Shown: positions 50,169-59,137, numbered from the stretch's first letter. The stretch: DNA of 59,220 nucleotides from an uncultured Sutterella sp. (GCA_900544255.1 UQUM01000012.1:1-59220); one strand, 5' to 3'. Notes: generated by a model from the sequence alone, not told the origin. Program-made: numbers and translations.

Positions 50169-52763
50169 TCATTCCCTCACCGCGCCCCGAGCGGCTTTCA
50201 CGAGTGCCGTCCAATCGGATGCGCCGACCTCCGACGTGTTTTTCGCTCCCACGGACGCCACGGCCGACCTCAGAACGGGGTCGGAAGCCGCCTTCGCCTT
50301 TAACGACGCTTGGAGCGACCCCGGATCTTGGTAGCCGATCCCCGCTAAAAAGGCATTACGAAGCGCGTAATTTTTGTCGGCGTTCTCCGTCCGATACGTT
50401 TCACGCGCGATCATCAGAAGGCCCCGTCGAAACGCGGTCTCATCCGCCCCGATCGTCCCCCGGCTTTCAACCGCCGCGGCCATTTTTTCCGCGGCATCTT
50501 CCGTGAGTGCGAACCCCGACGGCCTCTTTTCACTTCTTGCCTTTACTGCCTCAGCCTCTTGAGTCACTGTGTCCGTCATGTGCGCTCCAACCGCGGCCCG
50601 TCGGTACTGCGCCTTTCGCGCGGCGTCCGCATCCTCGCTGTGCGGTAAGGGAGACGCCATGGCGCCGGCGCCGAACGCGGCTGAGTCCATTCCCGCTTGC
50701 GCTGTCTCTTGAGCGCTCGTTGCCAACGCCGTACGGCCTTCGGCGCGATTCAATGCCCGCAGAGCGCCTTCGGCGGAACCAAAACGCGCGACGGACGCCG
50801 CCATGAGGCTCGCCGAATCATCCACCGTCGTTGCCGTGCGACCCGCTGCCGATTCACTGCGGCTGCCGGTCACGGAAACCGTGTCCGAGAGGCCAGTCGC
50901 CTTTTCCAGAGCTGCCTGCCGACGGCGGCTCAACGTCGTAAGGAAATTGGCGGCTTCGCTTCTCACCGCCGCGTCCGTGTGCGTCGCGGCAATGCGTTGG
51001 GCGGCGTCATGTACGGTTTGATACGCTTCGCGCGATTCCCGGCTTTGCAGGGCGGCGGTGCGTCCCGTCGCCTGATCAATGAGGCTCTCGGTATCGGCAG
51101 CCTGCACCGCACCGCGAACCCCGAGGCCCGGTACGGCCGCGACGGCAGCCGCAACGCCCCCGGCTCGCGCCGCTCCTGCGCCAAGGGCGGCCGCACTCAC
51201 CCCCGCCTGCCAACTGCCCTGCGTCTGCACCGTCGTCCCCTCCGTAACCTGATTCATGCGGGCGGCTTCCGTCATGTCGGACGCCGTGCGCACGGAACCC
51301 GAAGCCGACTGCTGATTCCAAGTACTGCCGTGCCCTACGCTGTTTGCGACCGTGTCGTTTAAGGCAGACGCAAACGTGCGGCTCACGCCCGTCGTCACGT
51401 CCGACGTCGTCACCGAACCCGTCCGCACCGTTTGGGTTTCGCTCCCCGAAAAGCCGGCAGCATATTGCGAGGAGCGCTGCCGCTCGATGCTTTCTGCAGC
51501 GCCCGCCGTCACCCCGAGGTTCACCCCCGTGCGGCTCATCCCGGTCAATTCGCCGCCCGCCTCGCGCGTCACCGTCCCGTAAGCCGTTCCCGTCACTACG
51601 GTTGACGCCGCCGTCGCCCGCACCGAGGCGTCGGACTTGTTGGCGGACACGGAGTTCGCTGAGACGTTTCCTAGACTCACGTTCCCCTGCGCGACGTTTC
51701 CGGCCGCAAGACTCGCTCCTTGGCTCTGCGCCGCACTTTGGGCGGGTGCTACCAACGAAGCCGTCATCTGCCCGATCGCCATCGTCCCGCCGCAGACCGC
51801 GAGGTAACAAATGACGGGAACCGCCATCATGAGGGCACCCGCGACCGCCTGCGCGCTCGCCCCGGTTTCGCGGATCAAGGCTGCGGCCGCGAGGGAATCC
51901 GCCCCGTACGCATTGATGAGCGCCGTAAAGACGCCGACATCCCTTTGAACGACGAGAAAATTCACGAGGGACGCCGCCGCAGGCCAAAGTTCAAGCGCCG
52001 CCAACACCATGAGCCAACTCTTTAAAACGGCGCCCAAAGCGTGGCCTGACGCCAACGCTAAAAGTACCGTCACCGGAAAAAGCCCGATGACGACGATTTC
52101 CAGGCTGTTTCTCACTTTCGGCAAAAACTCCGCGCCGATTTTTGCCATGGTGCGGTAGTTGATTTCGCTCGCGAGATTCCCCTGGGCTTTCGCGAGATTC
52201 ACTGCCAACGCCAACGTCGTATTGCCTTCCTGTGCCGAGCGGTCAAGCGCTTCCGTTACCGCCGTCATCGTGACGGCGTGTCTGAGACTTGCGTCCAACG
52301 AGCGCGACAGCCCGAATAAGAGCGACTCCGCCTGCGGCACGACTTCGGCGAGCACCGCCGCGGGATCGGCGGCCTCAGGGGCCAATTTCGCCCCCAAGAC
52401 GCGCTTTAAGGCGGGCAGTTCCGTCTCGGTGAAGACTTTCGTCAGCGCGGCAACCGCCGCCGGACAATACGCGACCGTCCCATCAGGGAGCGCCGCCGCC
52501 CGCGCGGGATTCACCCAACCGTCGGCGGACACCGTCCCCCAAACGTCCCCGGACGCAAGAAGCGCTTCACCCTTAGCGGCGTTCCCCAATACCTCGGGCA
52601 CCACGCACGCAGCCGCCACCGTGTCCAACAAACGTCTCGCTTCGGGCGTCACGGGCCCGGCGGCTTTCAAGGCTTCCGCCACGCGCTCCGGGAACACCGC
52701 CCCGAAGCGCGTAAAGCGGGCGGACGGTGCACGGCAACTGATGCCGTCGGAAGACGGTTTCAA
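50169..52763 (-). pseudogene. traG: conjugation protein TraG-like (F-type mating-pair stabilisation), 5'-damaged
   Basis: The 864-residue frame matches the middle and C-terminal parts of F-type TraG: RFTRFGAVF..VAEALKAAGP..RRLLDTVAAACVVPEVL, helices around FPVTVLLALASGHALGAVLK and GALMMAVPVICYLAVCGGTM, followed by a long Ser/Ala/Gly/Thr-rich tail. The N-terminal membrane segments of TraG are missing. The frame opens only with a TTG that directly follows an in-frame TGA, while the best start signal (GGAGG and ATG at 52831-52833) leads into another frame. A frameshift near 52.75 kb and a 5' truncation are therefore likely. No other tra genes are nearby. It may still be translated in part. Confidence 0.7.
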
Positions 52764-52896
52764 TCACGGCTTTGACGGTTCCGGTTCGGCGGGTGACTGC
52801 GTCGGAAGCGGCATTTTTCAAGCATTCTGTCATCGGTTCTTTTCCTCCTCCCCCAGAGTCTCGTCCGCCTTCCTTCAATGGTTGAAGCACGGTGCC

Positions 52897-52915
52897 TACA
52901 TCATCAACTGATGTA
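52897..52915. promoter_or_regulatory. WYL-system operator candidate, site 1
   Basis: TACATCA-TCAAC-TGATGTA, containing the near-palindrome CATCAACTGATG at 52902-52913. It lies 50 bp before the small ORF and also upstream of traG's best start on the other strand, so it could act on both. It differs from site 2 by one base in the 12-bp core. Confidence 0.55.
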
Positions 52916-52964
52916 TCTCGACGCAAAATGACGCCTACAAAATCATTGAAAAACGTTAAGCGCC

Positions 52965-53174
52965 ATGCCTCGCCATAATCTTTCCGGTTTTACCGACTTC
53001 ACAGTCGACGCCGTCTTTGACCTCACCCGACACGGCCGACGTCTCAAGGGCACAACCTGCGATGTCGCCCAAGCAACGGAAAGGGCGTTGTCGCTCAATA
53101 CCAGCTTCCCCCGCGTCATCGTTCGCCACCGACCGGCCCCTGCACGGCTGAGCGTCTTGGCGATGAACTCGTAA
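52965..53174 (+). CDS. small protein of unknown function (69 aa) leading the paralogue operon
   Basis: The translation starts MPRHNLSGFTDFTVDAVFDL and ends ERALSLNTSFPRVIVRHRPA with a short tail. It has alternating strand and helix character and no membrane segment. It ends 13 bp before the first large paralogue, and an operator-like palindrome lies 50 bp upstream, so it is probably the first gene of that operon. No strong ribosome binding site is visible. The opposite-strand frame over the same bases looks less like protein. I do not recognise the family. Confidence 0.5.
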   Translation: MPRHNLSGFTDFTVDAVFDLTRHGRRLKGTTCDVAQATERALSLNTSFPRVIVRHRPAPARLSVLAMNS

Positions 53175-53187
53175 AGCCAGAGGCATC

Positions 53188-54954
53188 ATGTTTCTCACCC
53201 GTATTTCCTCGGACGCCGCCCTTCACCAGCCCCGCTTTGGCCAAGACCCTTGGACCGGCATTCGTTTCCCGAACAACCTTTGGTTTCGCACGGCCGACGC
53301 CCTGCGGCAAGCTCGGCCCGACGATTGGCACCTGCGGTTTGGCACGTCGCTGCTTCTTTTTCGCTGGGAAGCTGCGAACACCGTCGCCGCCGCGGCACTC
53401 ATCGCCGACGACGAAACCCTCCTCGCCCTGCCCGGCGTTCCCGAAAACGTCCGCGCCGCCGCCCGTCGGTTTTCCGACTGCGTTTCGCCCGCAGACGCCG
53501 CCCGCAACGGCGAAACCTGGACGCTCATTTACCGACTCGCCCAAATCACGACATTCGCCCGGGCGGCGTTCGAAACCTACGCCGACACGGGAACCATCCC
53601 CGCGGAACTCTCCTTGGGCGGCAACCACAGCCGCCGCATCAAAGACTGGCAGCGCTTTTTGGACGAGCTCCATGCCGCACACGAAGTAAGAAACGATGTC
53701 TGGTCACCGTTTGCCACGGCCTACGAAGCGGCTCGGGACGCCGTCGACCGCCTCGCGGACGTCGTGATGCCCGAAGCCGCAGCCCCCTCTTGGCGCGTTG
53801 CGATCTGTCCCGAAGACCGGGCGGACTTTTTAAGGTGTGCCGTCCGCCCGGCGGGCCTCACGTATGCCGAAGACGGCGACGCCATTGTCCTGCTTGCGCC
53901 TCGGCTCCCACGCGTCGTCGCCGTGCGGCTTATGGACGGGATCGCGGCGGCATTTCCGCAGTTGACCTTCACCCTCACAGACGCCGATCCCGCCCTGCGG
54001 TTCTTCGGGGGCCCCGCATCCGAAAAGGATGAGACAAACACACCCGTAAAGCTCGAACCGCTCTTTTACGCGGAGAACGTCAATCCGGTGCCTGCGCTTT
54101 TGGCGTCCCCTGAAGCGCACACGGAAACCGCCTTTCGCCTCACTGCCGATACCCCGACGGTTCTCGAAGCGTTTCTCAAAAACGTCGTCCCGCTTTTTCA
54201 CCTCGAAACGGCGCGCGACGCAGCCGCCGATCATCCTGCTCTTTTCGTGCGGGCACGGCATCTGCCGCTTACGGCGGTGCGTTCGCTGATGCGGCACCTC
54301 CGGGCTCGCTTTCCGGTGCTGACGTTTGAAACCGTGCCGATCTCGGCCATTCCGCCGTTCTTCCAAGCGACACCGAAGGTCGAGGTCGAGTCCGACGTTG
54401 AGCCTCACCCGCTTGAAACCCCGCGGTCGCCCCTTTGGGAAGCGGAACTCACGGCACGCTTCAAGGCGCTTGACGACCCCGTCAAAAAGCGGCTTTACCT
54501 CACACCCGCCCGCGAAGCGACGGACGACGATTTCGAAGACATTTTCGCGTCCGACGGCCCTTACCTCGCCGTCACGTTTAACGCGACCGTCGAACGCCGC
54601 CCCGACGGGCGCCTCTTCTACAACGTCGACGCCCTGCCCGGTCGGCGAAAACTTCTTCACACCCTCCGGCGTCTCGCCCCCGAGGCCGCAATTCATCCTG
54701 AGGTGACGCTTACCGCCGCACTCCGTGCTTCGGATGAAGCGCTTCGTCACGGGGATGAAGGGGGCTTCTGCGTCGTTCTCGCTCCCGCTGATCTTCGTCG
54801 TCTCAAACGTCTTCTCACCGATGAGGCGGGCGACAGCCTTGATGAGCGATTCACCGTTGGGTTTTGCCCGGCGAAACCCAACGTCCGTCCAAGGTACACA
54901 TCATCAATTGATGCACGGCCGCGTACGATTTCAACATCACCCGAGCGCCCTTAA
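53188..54954 (+). CDS. unrecognised repeat protein, tandem paralogue 1 (588 aa)
   Basis: I do not recognise this family. It has no signal peptide or membrane helix. It is clearly paralogous to the next gene: MFLT.IS.DA at the start, AAALIADDETLLALPGVPEN and the VRAAARRFS after it, RLAQIT, LPRVVAVRLMDGIAAAFPQL and LEPLFYAENVNPVPALLAS are shared. Inside the protein a strand-helix-strand unit recurs about three times (AIVLLAPRLPRVVAVRLMDG.., ALFVRARHLPLTAVRSLMRH.., RLFYNVDALPGRRKLLHTLR..), with a partial fourth at the end. A Shine-Dalgarno AGAGG precedes ATG. The last 30 residues run over a hairpin and operator-like site and may not be part of the folded protein. Confidence 0.75.
   Translation: MFLTRISSDAALHQPRFGQDPWTGIRFPNNLWFRTADALRQARPDDWHLRFGTSLLLFRWEAANTVAAAALIADDETLLALPGVPENVRAAARRFSDCVSPADAARNGETWTLIYRLAQITTFARAAFETYADTGTIPAELSLGGNHSRRIKDWQRFLDELHAAHEVRNDVWSPFATAYEAARDAVDRLADVVMPEAAAPSWRVAICPEDRADFLRCAVRPAGLTYAEDGDAIVLLAPRLPRVVAVRLMDGIAAAFPQLTFTLTDADPALRFFGGPASEKDETNTPVKLEPLFYAENVNPVPALLASPEAHTETAFRLTADTPTVLEAFLKNVVPLFHLETARDAAADHPALFVRARHLPLTAVRSLMRHLRARFPVLTFETVPISAIPPFFQATPKVEVESDVEPHPLETPRSPLWEAELTARFKALDDPVKKRLYLTPAREATDDDFEDIFASDGPYLAVTFNATVERRPDGRLFYNVDALPGRRKLLHTLRRLAPEAAIHPEVTLTAALRASDEALRHGDEGGFCVVLAPADLRRLKRLLTDEAGDSLDERFTVGFCPAKPNVRPRYTSSIDARPRTISTSPERP
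54856..54882 (+). terminator. 9-bp hairpin inside the 3' end of paralogue 1
   Basis: GTTGGGTTT at 54856-54864 pairs with AAACCCAAC at 54874-54882 around a 9-nt loop. It lies within the annotated reading frame, just before operator site 2. No T-run follows. It may be an attenuator, or mark where the ancestral gene ended. Confidence 0.4.
54902..54913. promoter_or_regulatory. WYL-system operator candidate, site 2
   Basis: CATCAATTGATG is a perfect 12-bp palindrome. It lies 76 bp upstream of paralogue 2, inside the last codons of paralogue 1. It shares 11 of 12 bases with site 1 and with site 3. Confidence 0.55.
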
Positions 54955-54989
54955 GGCGCTGCTATTCCTACTTTTTTCGGAGGTACACC

Positions 54990-56870
54990 ATGTTTCTCAC
55001 CTGTATCAGCCCCGACGCCTTCATACAAACCGAAGGTCGTCCGTTCGGAACGAATACTCCCGGGAAACCACCCCGGACATTTTGGTTTCAAACGCTTTCT
55101 GCCATCGAACACAACATGCCCGACAATTGGTCAACGCGTCTTGCAGCCTCGGTACTACTCAGGCATTGGGGCGGCACGGACACCGCGGCAGCGGCCGCCC
55201 TCATTGCGGACGACGAGACCCTGATGTCGCTCCCGCAAATTCCGGAAAACGTCCGTGAAGCCGCGCGGTGCTTTTCAAAACTCGTCAATCCCGAAGACGC
55301 TACCCAAAACGCCGAAGAATGGACGATTCTGCATCGTCTCGCTCAAATCACCGCCCGCGCCCGAGAAGCTTCTGAATTCATCCGCGGTTCGTATCACTTA
55401 TCCCCGACCGTCACGCCGGAGTCAATTAAAAATTGGCAAGGCATCCTCTCGGCGATTTTTTCGCACCACGACCTCCACCACCCCGTTCAAAACGCTTATG
55501 CCGCCTGCCGCGACGCCGTCGCGGCGCTCTCTGATCGAATGTTGCCCGCCGATTACACCTGGTGCGTCACCGGAAAGGCCAAATACGTGAAGGCGTTTCT
55601 CTCGCTGGGCGTCCCCCGTTGCGGTCTCGCCTACCTTTGCGAAAATGACGAAACCCTCTTTGTCCGCACGACAAAACTCCCTCGTTCCGTCGCCGTACGG
55701 CTCATGGACGGCGTAGCCGCCGCCTATCCGAAGCTCACTTTCACAGTGGCGCCGACGGATCCCAAAAAGGTCTTCCAAAGTTCTTTTCCGAGCGCCTATA
55801 CGCGACAAGTCAAATTCGGCAATGAGACGGACGCCCGTCAAGTGACTTACACCTGCCGCGTGGATCCGGCTGAGGACTATCGAGCCCGCATGGAACCGCT
55901 CTTTTATGCCGAAAACGTCAACCCGGTACCTGCCGTTTTGGCATCCGACCAATGCCCAAAAAAATTATGCTGCCGCGTTGCAGGCGAAACCGCCGAAGCA
56001 CTGGAATCCTTTCTCACCACGGCGGTTCCGCTTTTCCGACTGCAGGTCACACGGCCGTCGGCGGACGGAAAATCCGTCGTCATCCGCGGCCCGGAAGGCA
56101 TGGAGGCATTTCCTACCACTGCCGAGACGGTGCTTCTGCGTTTACTCAAAACCCACTTTTCCGCCCTCACCTTTACCGATGCCGAACCAAATTCCTTCAG
56201 ATTCCAGTCCGGCGCCGTTCCCGATACGCCTTATTTTCCCTGGTCTTCTCCCGAATGTTCTCTGTGGGAAGAAGTACTCACGCAACGCCTTGATGCCCTT
56301 ACGGATCCCCGGAAGCGGTCGCTCTTTCTCACGCCGGTTTCCGACTCGGTACCGTGTTATTGTCATGAAACGGGCCAAACGATTGAGGATCTCCGGTATC
56401 CGGACGGAGACATTTACGACGACTATGAGGATGAGACCGACGAAGACGGGATCCCCCTCAATCCGTACTTGAAAGAGGACGATGAGGAGGACGAAGTCGA
56501 CAGCGACCACTATGCCTTCCAGATTTATTTCCCGACGCTCCGCCGCACCGACGGAACGTGGTTTTACGACGCCGCAGCGATTCCGGGACGTACCGCGCTT
56601 CGGAAAAAGCTCGCCGAGCGATTCCCCAGTGCGGAATTCATCGGTTCCCTCTCCCTTCTTTCCGAAGAAGACGCCCCGATGAAACTCCGCGGCAACAACG
56701 GCCAGTTCCGGCTCGTCCTTGATGGATCCGATGCCGTGGCATTTGACCGCGATTTTATGGATGATGAAGGCCACAGCCTTAATCCGCTCTGGGAATGCCG
56801 CGGATTCCGCGGTGAGGACGGCGGCATCGACATCCCGGACGACTACGCGGATCTCAATTTGAATCCGTAA
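54990..56870 (+). CDS. unrecognised repeat protein, tandem paralogue 2 (626 aa)
   Basis: This is a second member of the family encoded just upstream, with the same start (MFLT.IS.DAF), the AAAALIADDETLMSLPQIPE and NVREAARCFS block, LPRSVAVRLMDGVAAAYPKL and MEPLFYAENVNPVPAVLAS. The same alpha/beta unit recurs (LFVRTTKLPRSVAVRLMDG.., VVIRGPEGMEAFPTTAETVL.., WFYDAAAIPGRTALRKKLAE..). It differs by a very acidic insert near residues 475-505 (DGDIYDDYEDETDEDG and EDDEEDEVDSD). A strong GGAGGT precedes ATG. Sequence identity to paralogue 1 is moderate outside the shared blocks, so the duplication is old or selected for divergence. Function unknown. Confidence 0.78.
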   Translation: MFLTCISPDAFIQTEGRPFGTNTPGKPPRTFWFQTLSAIEHNMPDNWSTRLAASVLLRHWGGTDTAAAAALIADDETLMSLPQIPENVREAARCFSKLVNPEDATQNAEEWTILHRLAQITARAREASEFIRGSYHLSPTVTPESIKNWQGILSAIFSHHDLHHPVQNAYAACRDAVAALSDRMLPADYTWCVTGKAKYVKAFLSLGVPRCGLAYLCENDETLFVRTTKLPRSVAVRLMDGVAAAYPKLTFTVAPTDPKKVFQSSFPSAYTRQVKFGNETDARQVTYTCRVDPAEDYRARMEPLFYAENVNPVPAVLASDQCPKKLCCRVAGETAEALESFLTTAVPLFRLQVTRPSADGKSVVIRGPEGMEAFPTTAETVLLRLLKTHFSALTFTDAEPNSFRFQSGAVPDTPYFPWSSPECSLWEEVLTQRLDALTDPRKRSLFLTPVSDSVPCYCHETGQTIEDLRYPDGDIYDDYEDETDEDGIPLNPYLKEDDEEDEVDSDHYAFQIYFPTLRRTDGTWFYDAAAIPGRTALRKKLAERFPSAEFIGSLSLLSEEDAPMKLRGNNGQFRLVLDGSDAVAFDRDFMDDEGHSLNPLWECRGFRGEDGGIDIPDDYADLNLNP

Positions 56871-56879
56871 CGCCGTTTT

Positions 56880-56911
56880 CTGCGGGCAGGAAGTTCGGTT
56901 TCTGCCCGCAG
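56880..56911 (+). terminator. 10-bp hairpin after paralogue 2
   Basis: CTGCGGGCAG at 56880-56889 pairs with CTGCCCGCAG at 56902-56911 around a 12-nt loop, 9 bp after the stop codon. There is no U-tract. It separates paralogue 2 from the WYL regulator gene. Confidence 0.5.
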
Positions 56912-56950
56912 AGGTCGCACGGTTTTCCGTAAACCCATTAAACTTTCCTG

Positions 56951-56962
56951 CCTCAATTGATG
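56951..56962. promoter_or_regulatory. WYL-system operator candidate, site 3
   Basis: CCTCAATTGATG matches site 2 at 11 of 12 positions and lies 14 bp before the WYL regulator's start codon, suggesting autoregulation. Confidence 0.5.
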
Positions 56963-56976
56963 CCGCAGGTTACCCT

Positions 56977-57984
56977 ATGCCCCGCCAATCCACCGCTCTG
57001 TCGCAGGCGCTTCTCTACCTGGAAATTCTTCGTCTCATCCCGGAACGCAGCCGGATTTCGAGTACCGAACTGCAGCACGCCTTGGAACTCGCGGGAATTC
57101 ACGTTGAAACCCTCACCCTGCAGCGCTACTTGAAGGCCCTCTCCGAGTCCGAGAGTCTCGGCGTGCGATGCGACAAATCAAGCAAACCCTATTCCTACTC
57201 GCTCGAACCCGGGAAAAGCCTCTCCTTTTTTGCCCCGACGGCGCAGGTCTGCCTTCTCGTGCGTCTCGTGGAAGAGAACCTCAAAGATCAGCTCCCCAAA
57301 ACGCTTCTCACGGCGCTTGAGCCCCTTTTTACCAAAGCACACGAAACCCTGAGCGAAACCGCCAAAAGCACCAAAGAACGGGCGTGGCTCAAAAAGGTCG
57401 CGGTGATTCCAAACTCCCTGCGTCTTATTCCGCCCAAAGTGCTGCCCCGCATCTTCAACGAAGTGACGGACGCCTTGTACGACGAAACGTGGGTGACGCT
57501 CTCTTACCGCGACCGGCGGGGCAACGTGAAGGAAAATTTCAACTTCAATCCGCTTGCCGTCGTGCAGCAGGGCGAACGTCTCTATCTTGTCGGGCACTAC
57601 GAAGCAAGTAACGAGTTTCGGCATCTCGCGCTGCACCGCATTCTCTCCGCCCGCAAAACCGATGTGCACGCGATGCGGCCCGCCGGGTTTTCGCTCGACG
57701 AGTACCTCGAAAGCAGTGCCTTCAACTACACGGCGGACTGCGCCACATGGATTCATATCACCTTTGAGACGACGAGCCCAGAGACGGTGCAGCAGCTCAC
57801 CGAATCTCCGCTCGCGCTCAAACAGACCATTACGTCCGTCGCCCCCGGACGCTGGACGGTCGACGTGCCGCGCATCATCGATTCAATGCTGCTCGATCAG
57901 TGGTTCCGAACCTGGGAAAAGAAGGCGCATATTGAGCATATCCGCAAGACGGTGCTCGAAACGCGGTCGGCGCGGCGGTTCTGA
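56977..57984 (+). CDS. WYL-domain transcriptional regulator
   Basis: The 335-residue protein has an N-terminal helix-turn-helix region (about 10-75: ALLYLEILRLIPERSRISST and LTLQRYLKALSE), a middle part, and a WYL domain (about 155-235) with VTLSYRDRRG, FNPLAVVQQGERLYLVGHYE and FRHLALHRILSA. The 'LYLVGHYE..RHLALHRI' pattern is typical. WYL proteins bind nucleic-acid or nucleotide ligands and control phage-defence and DNA-damage genes in several known cases. A palindrome like those ahead of the upstream genes lies just before its start, so it probably regulates this operon and itself. Confidence 0.9.
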   Translation: MPRQSTALSQALLYLEILRLIPERSRISSTELQHALELAGIHVETLTLQRYLKALSESESLGVRCDKSSKPYSYSLEPGKSLSFFAPTAQVCLLVRLVEENLKDQLPKTLLTALEPLFTKAHETLSETAKSTKERAWLKKVAVIPNSLRLIPPKVLPRIFNEVTDALYDETWVTLSYRDRRGNVKENFNFNPLAVVQQGERLYLVGHYEASNEFRHLALHRILSARKTDVHAMRPAGFSLDEYLESSAFNYTADCATWIHITFETTSPETVQQLTESPLALKQTITSVAPGRWTVDVPRIIDSMLLDQWFRTWEKKAHIEHIRKTVLETRSARRF

Positions 57985-58079
57985 TCTCCGGCGCCGGCGT
58001 TTTCACATCGGATTTCGAGTTTGTTTTAGACAGAAGTGCGTTTCCTGCTTTACCATTAGCCGGATCAGGAGGCACCAGA

Positions 58080-58316
58080 ATGCTATCTTCGACACAAAAA
58101 GCTTTCATCCGCGGCATGCTTGACGGCATGGCGGCTCCGATGACCGCTTTCGCTCCGGCGCCAGTTCACACAAAGATCGACAGTTGGGTCACAACGCCGA
58201 CTTACCGCCCGTGGTCTGAAGACCGGAAAAATATTCAACGAGACTTTGAAAAGGTAATGGGTCGTGTCCGGCATGAAATCGACGCAGCAACAGACACCGA
58301 CGGCTGCCGCCGTTAA
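58080..58316 (+). CDS. small protein of unknown function (78 aa)
   Basis: The start is well supported by AGGAGG eight bases before ATG. The protein begins MLSSTQKAFIRGMLDGMAAP and ends with a charged helix (EDRKNIQRDFEKVMGRVRHE). No family is recognised. It may be linked with the DUF2335-type gene that follows within about 70 bp. Confidence 0.6.
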   Translation: MLSSTQKAFIRGMLDGMAAPMTAFAPAPVHTKIDSWVTTPTYRPWSEDRKNIQRDFEKVMGRVRHEIDAATDTDGCRR

Positions 58317-58350
58317 AGCCGCTGTCGGCTACCCGCAGCAAATGCTGTAG

Positions 58351-58737
58351 GCTCATGTAGAGAAACGTGAGATATTTGAAGGCCCGTTGCCGCCCCCGGA
58401 TCAACTGCGACAGTACGAGCAGTTATTGTCGGGCATTGCTGAGCGCGTTGTACGAATGGCTGAGGAAGAGCAACGTGTCCGACTTGCGGTTGCGCAGGCG
58501 GACTCCGAGCAAAAAGCCTCTCTTATCCGCGTTGCCGAACACGAAAGCCAAGCACTCACCCAGGCCACGGCTAAAGGTCAAAACATCGGTCTTTTAGTGA
58601 CGGTTGCCTGTATCGCCTGCGCTATGGTTTGTGCTGTGATGGGGATGAGCCGTTGGATCGTGTTGGGGTTCCTTGCGGTTCCGACAGCATCATACATTGC
58701 ATCCTACATACCAACGAAAACAAAGCGGCTCAAATAG
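58351..58737 (+). CDS. DUF2335-type membrane protein, probably 5'-damaged
   Basis: The frame reads EKREIFEGPLPPPDQLRQYE, then ERVVRMAEEEQRVRL and a two-helix membrane end (NIGLLVTVACIACAMVCAVM and WIVLGFLAVPTASYIASYIP). This is the DUF2335 pattern ('GPLPxPexLxxYexixpGxAexixxmaExQ' then two helices). The only start in frame is TTG at 58387, which would cut off the conserved GP, and a TAG at 58348-58350 closes the frame upstream. The gene therefore seems to have lost its proper start by a nonsense change or frameshift. Role of the family is unknown. Confidence 0.55.
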   Translation, partial: AHVEKREIFEGPLPPPDQLRQYEQLLSGIAERVVRMAEEEQRVRLAVAQADSEQKASLIRVAEHESQALTQATAKGQNIGLLVTVACIACAMVCAVMGMSRWIVLGFLAVPTASYIASYIPTKTKRLK

Positions 58738-58863
58738 TTATTCCTGAGTTCTACCCAGGTTTCGAAATAGGCATAGAAGCGAAGTCGTCGCAACGGCTCT
58801 GACTCGGGGACGTTGGATTGTTTTGTGGGACAATGCGCGGAACTAGGTATCTAAAATGACTGA

Positions 58864-59137
58864 ACCCGCACTTTTCCCGTTGCCGATCGGTACGACCGAC
58901 TGCAAGCTGCTGACGCAGTAGAGAATCTCCGTCGTTCACGGCGGAGAGAACGTCAATACCCACTGATGCTCGATGTCCTGCAGTCCTTTCTGGCTTTCCT
59001 CGAAAGCAGTTCACCGATCACGATCCGCGGTCTTCCCATCCTCAGGAAAACCGTCCTCATGGGGAGCCGCCCTGTGAGTCTCGGACATTTTTTCAGCGAT
59101 TCCCACTATTTCGATGACAGCCCCCTCCAATTCTGAA
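58864..59137 (+). pseudogene. possible IS66-like transposase C-terminal remnant
   Basis: The open frame after a TGA at 58861 reads VADRYDRLQAADAVENLRRS, RRRERQYPLMLDVLQSFLAF and LESSSPITIRGLPILRKTV. The spacing of conserved residues resembles the end of IS66 transposases ('eA...L....R...R..plLd.f..wL......K'). There is no start codon or catalytic domain. This is a weak call based on pattern only. The rest of 58738-59220 shows nothing else I can support. Confidence 0.3.

Noticed and set aside
50014..50334. 106-aa plus-strand frame starting MKRQLFPAVRALMHGF
   Set aside because: It overlaps the 3' end of traG by 166 bp on the opposite strand, has low-complexity composition, and no homology-like pattern.
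52573..52926. 117-aa minus-strand frame starting upstream of traG
   Set aside because: Most of it overlaps TraG-coding DNA in another frame and turns into Arg/Gly-rich nonsense; only its first ~35 codons may belong to the broken traG start.
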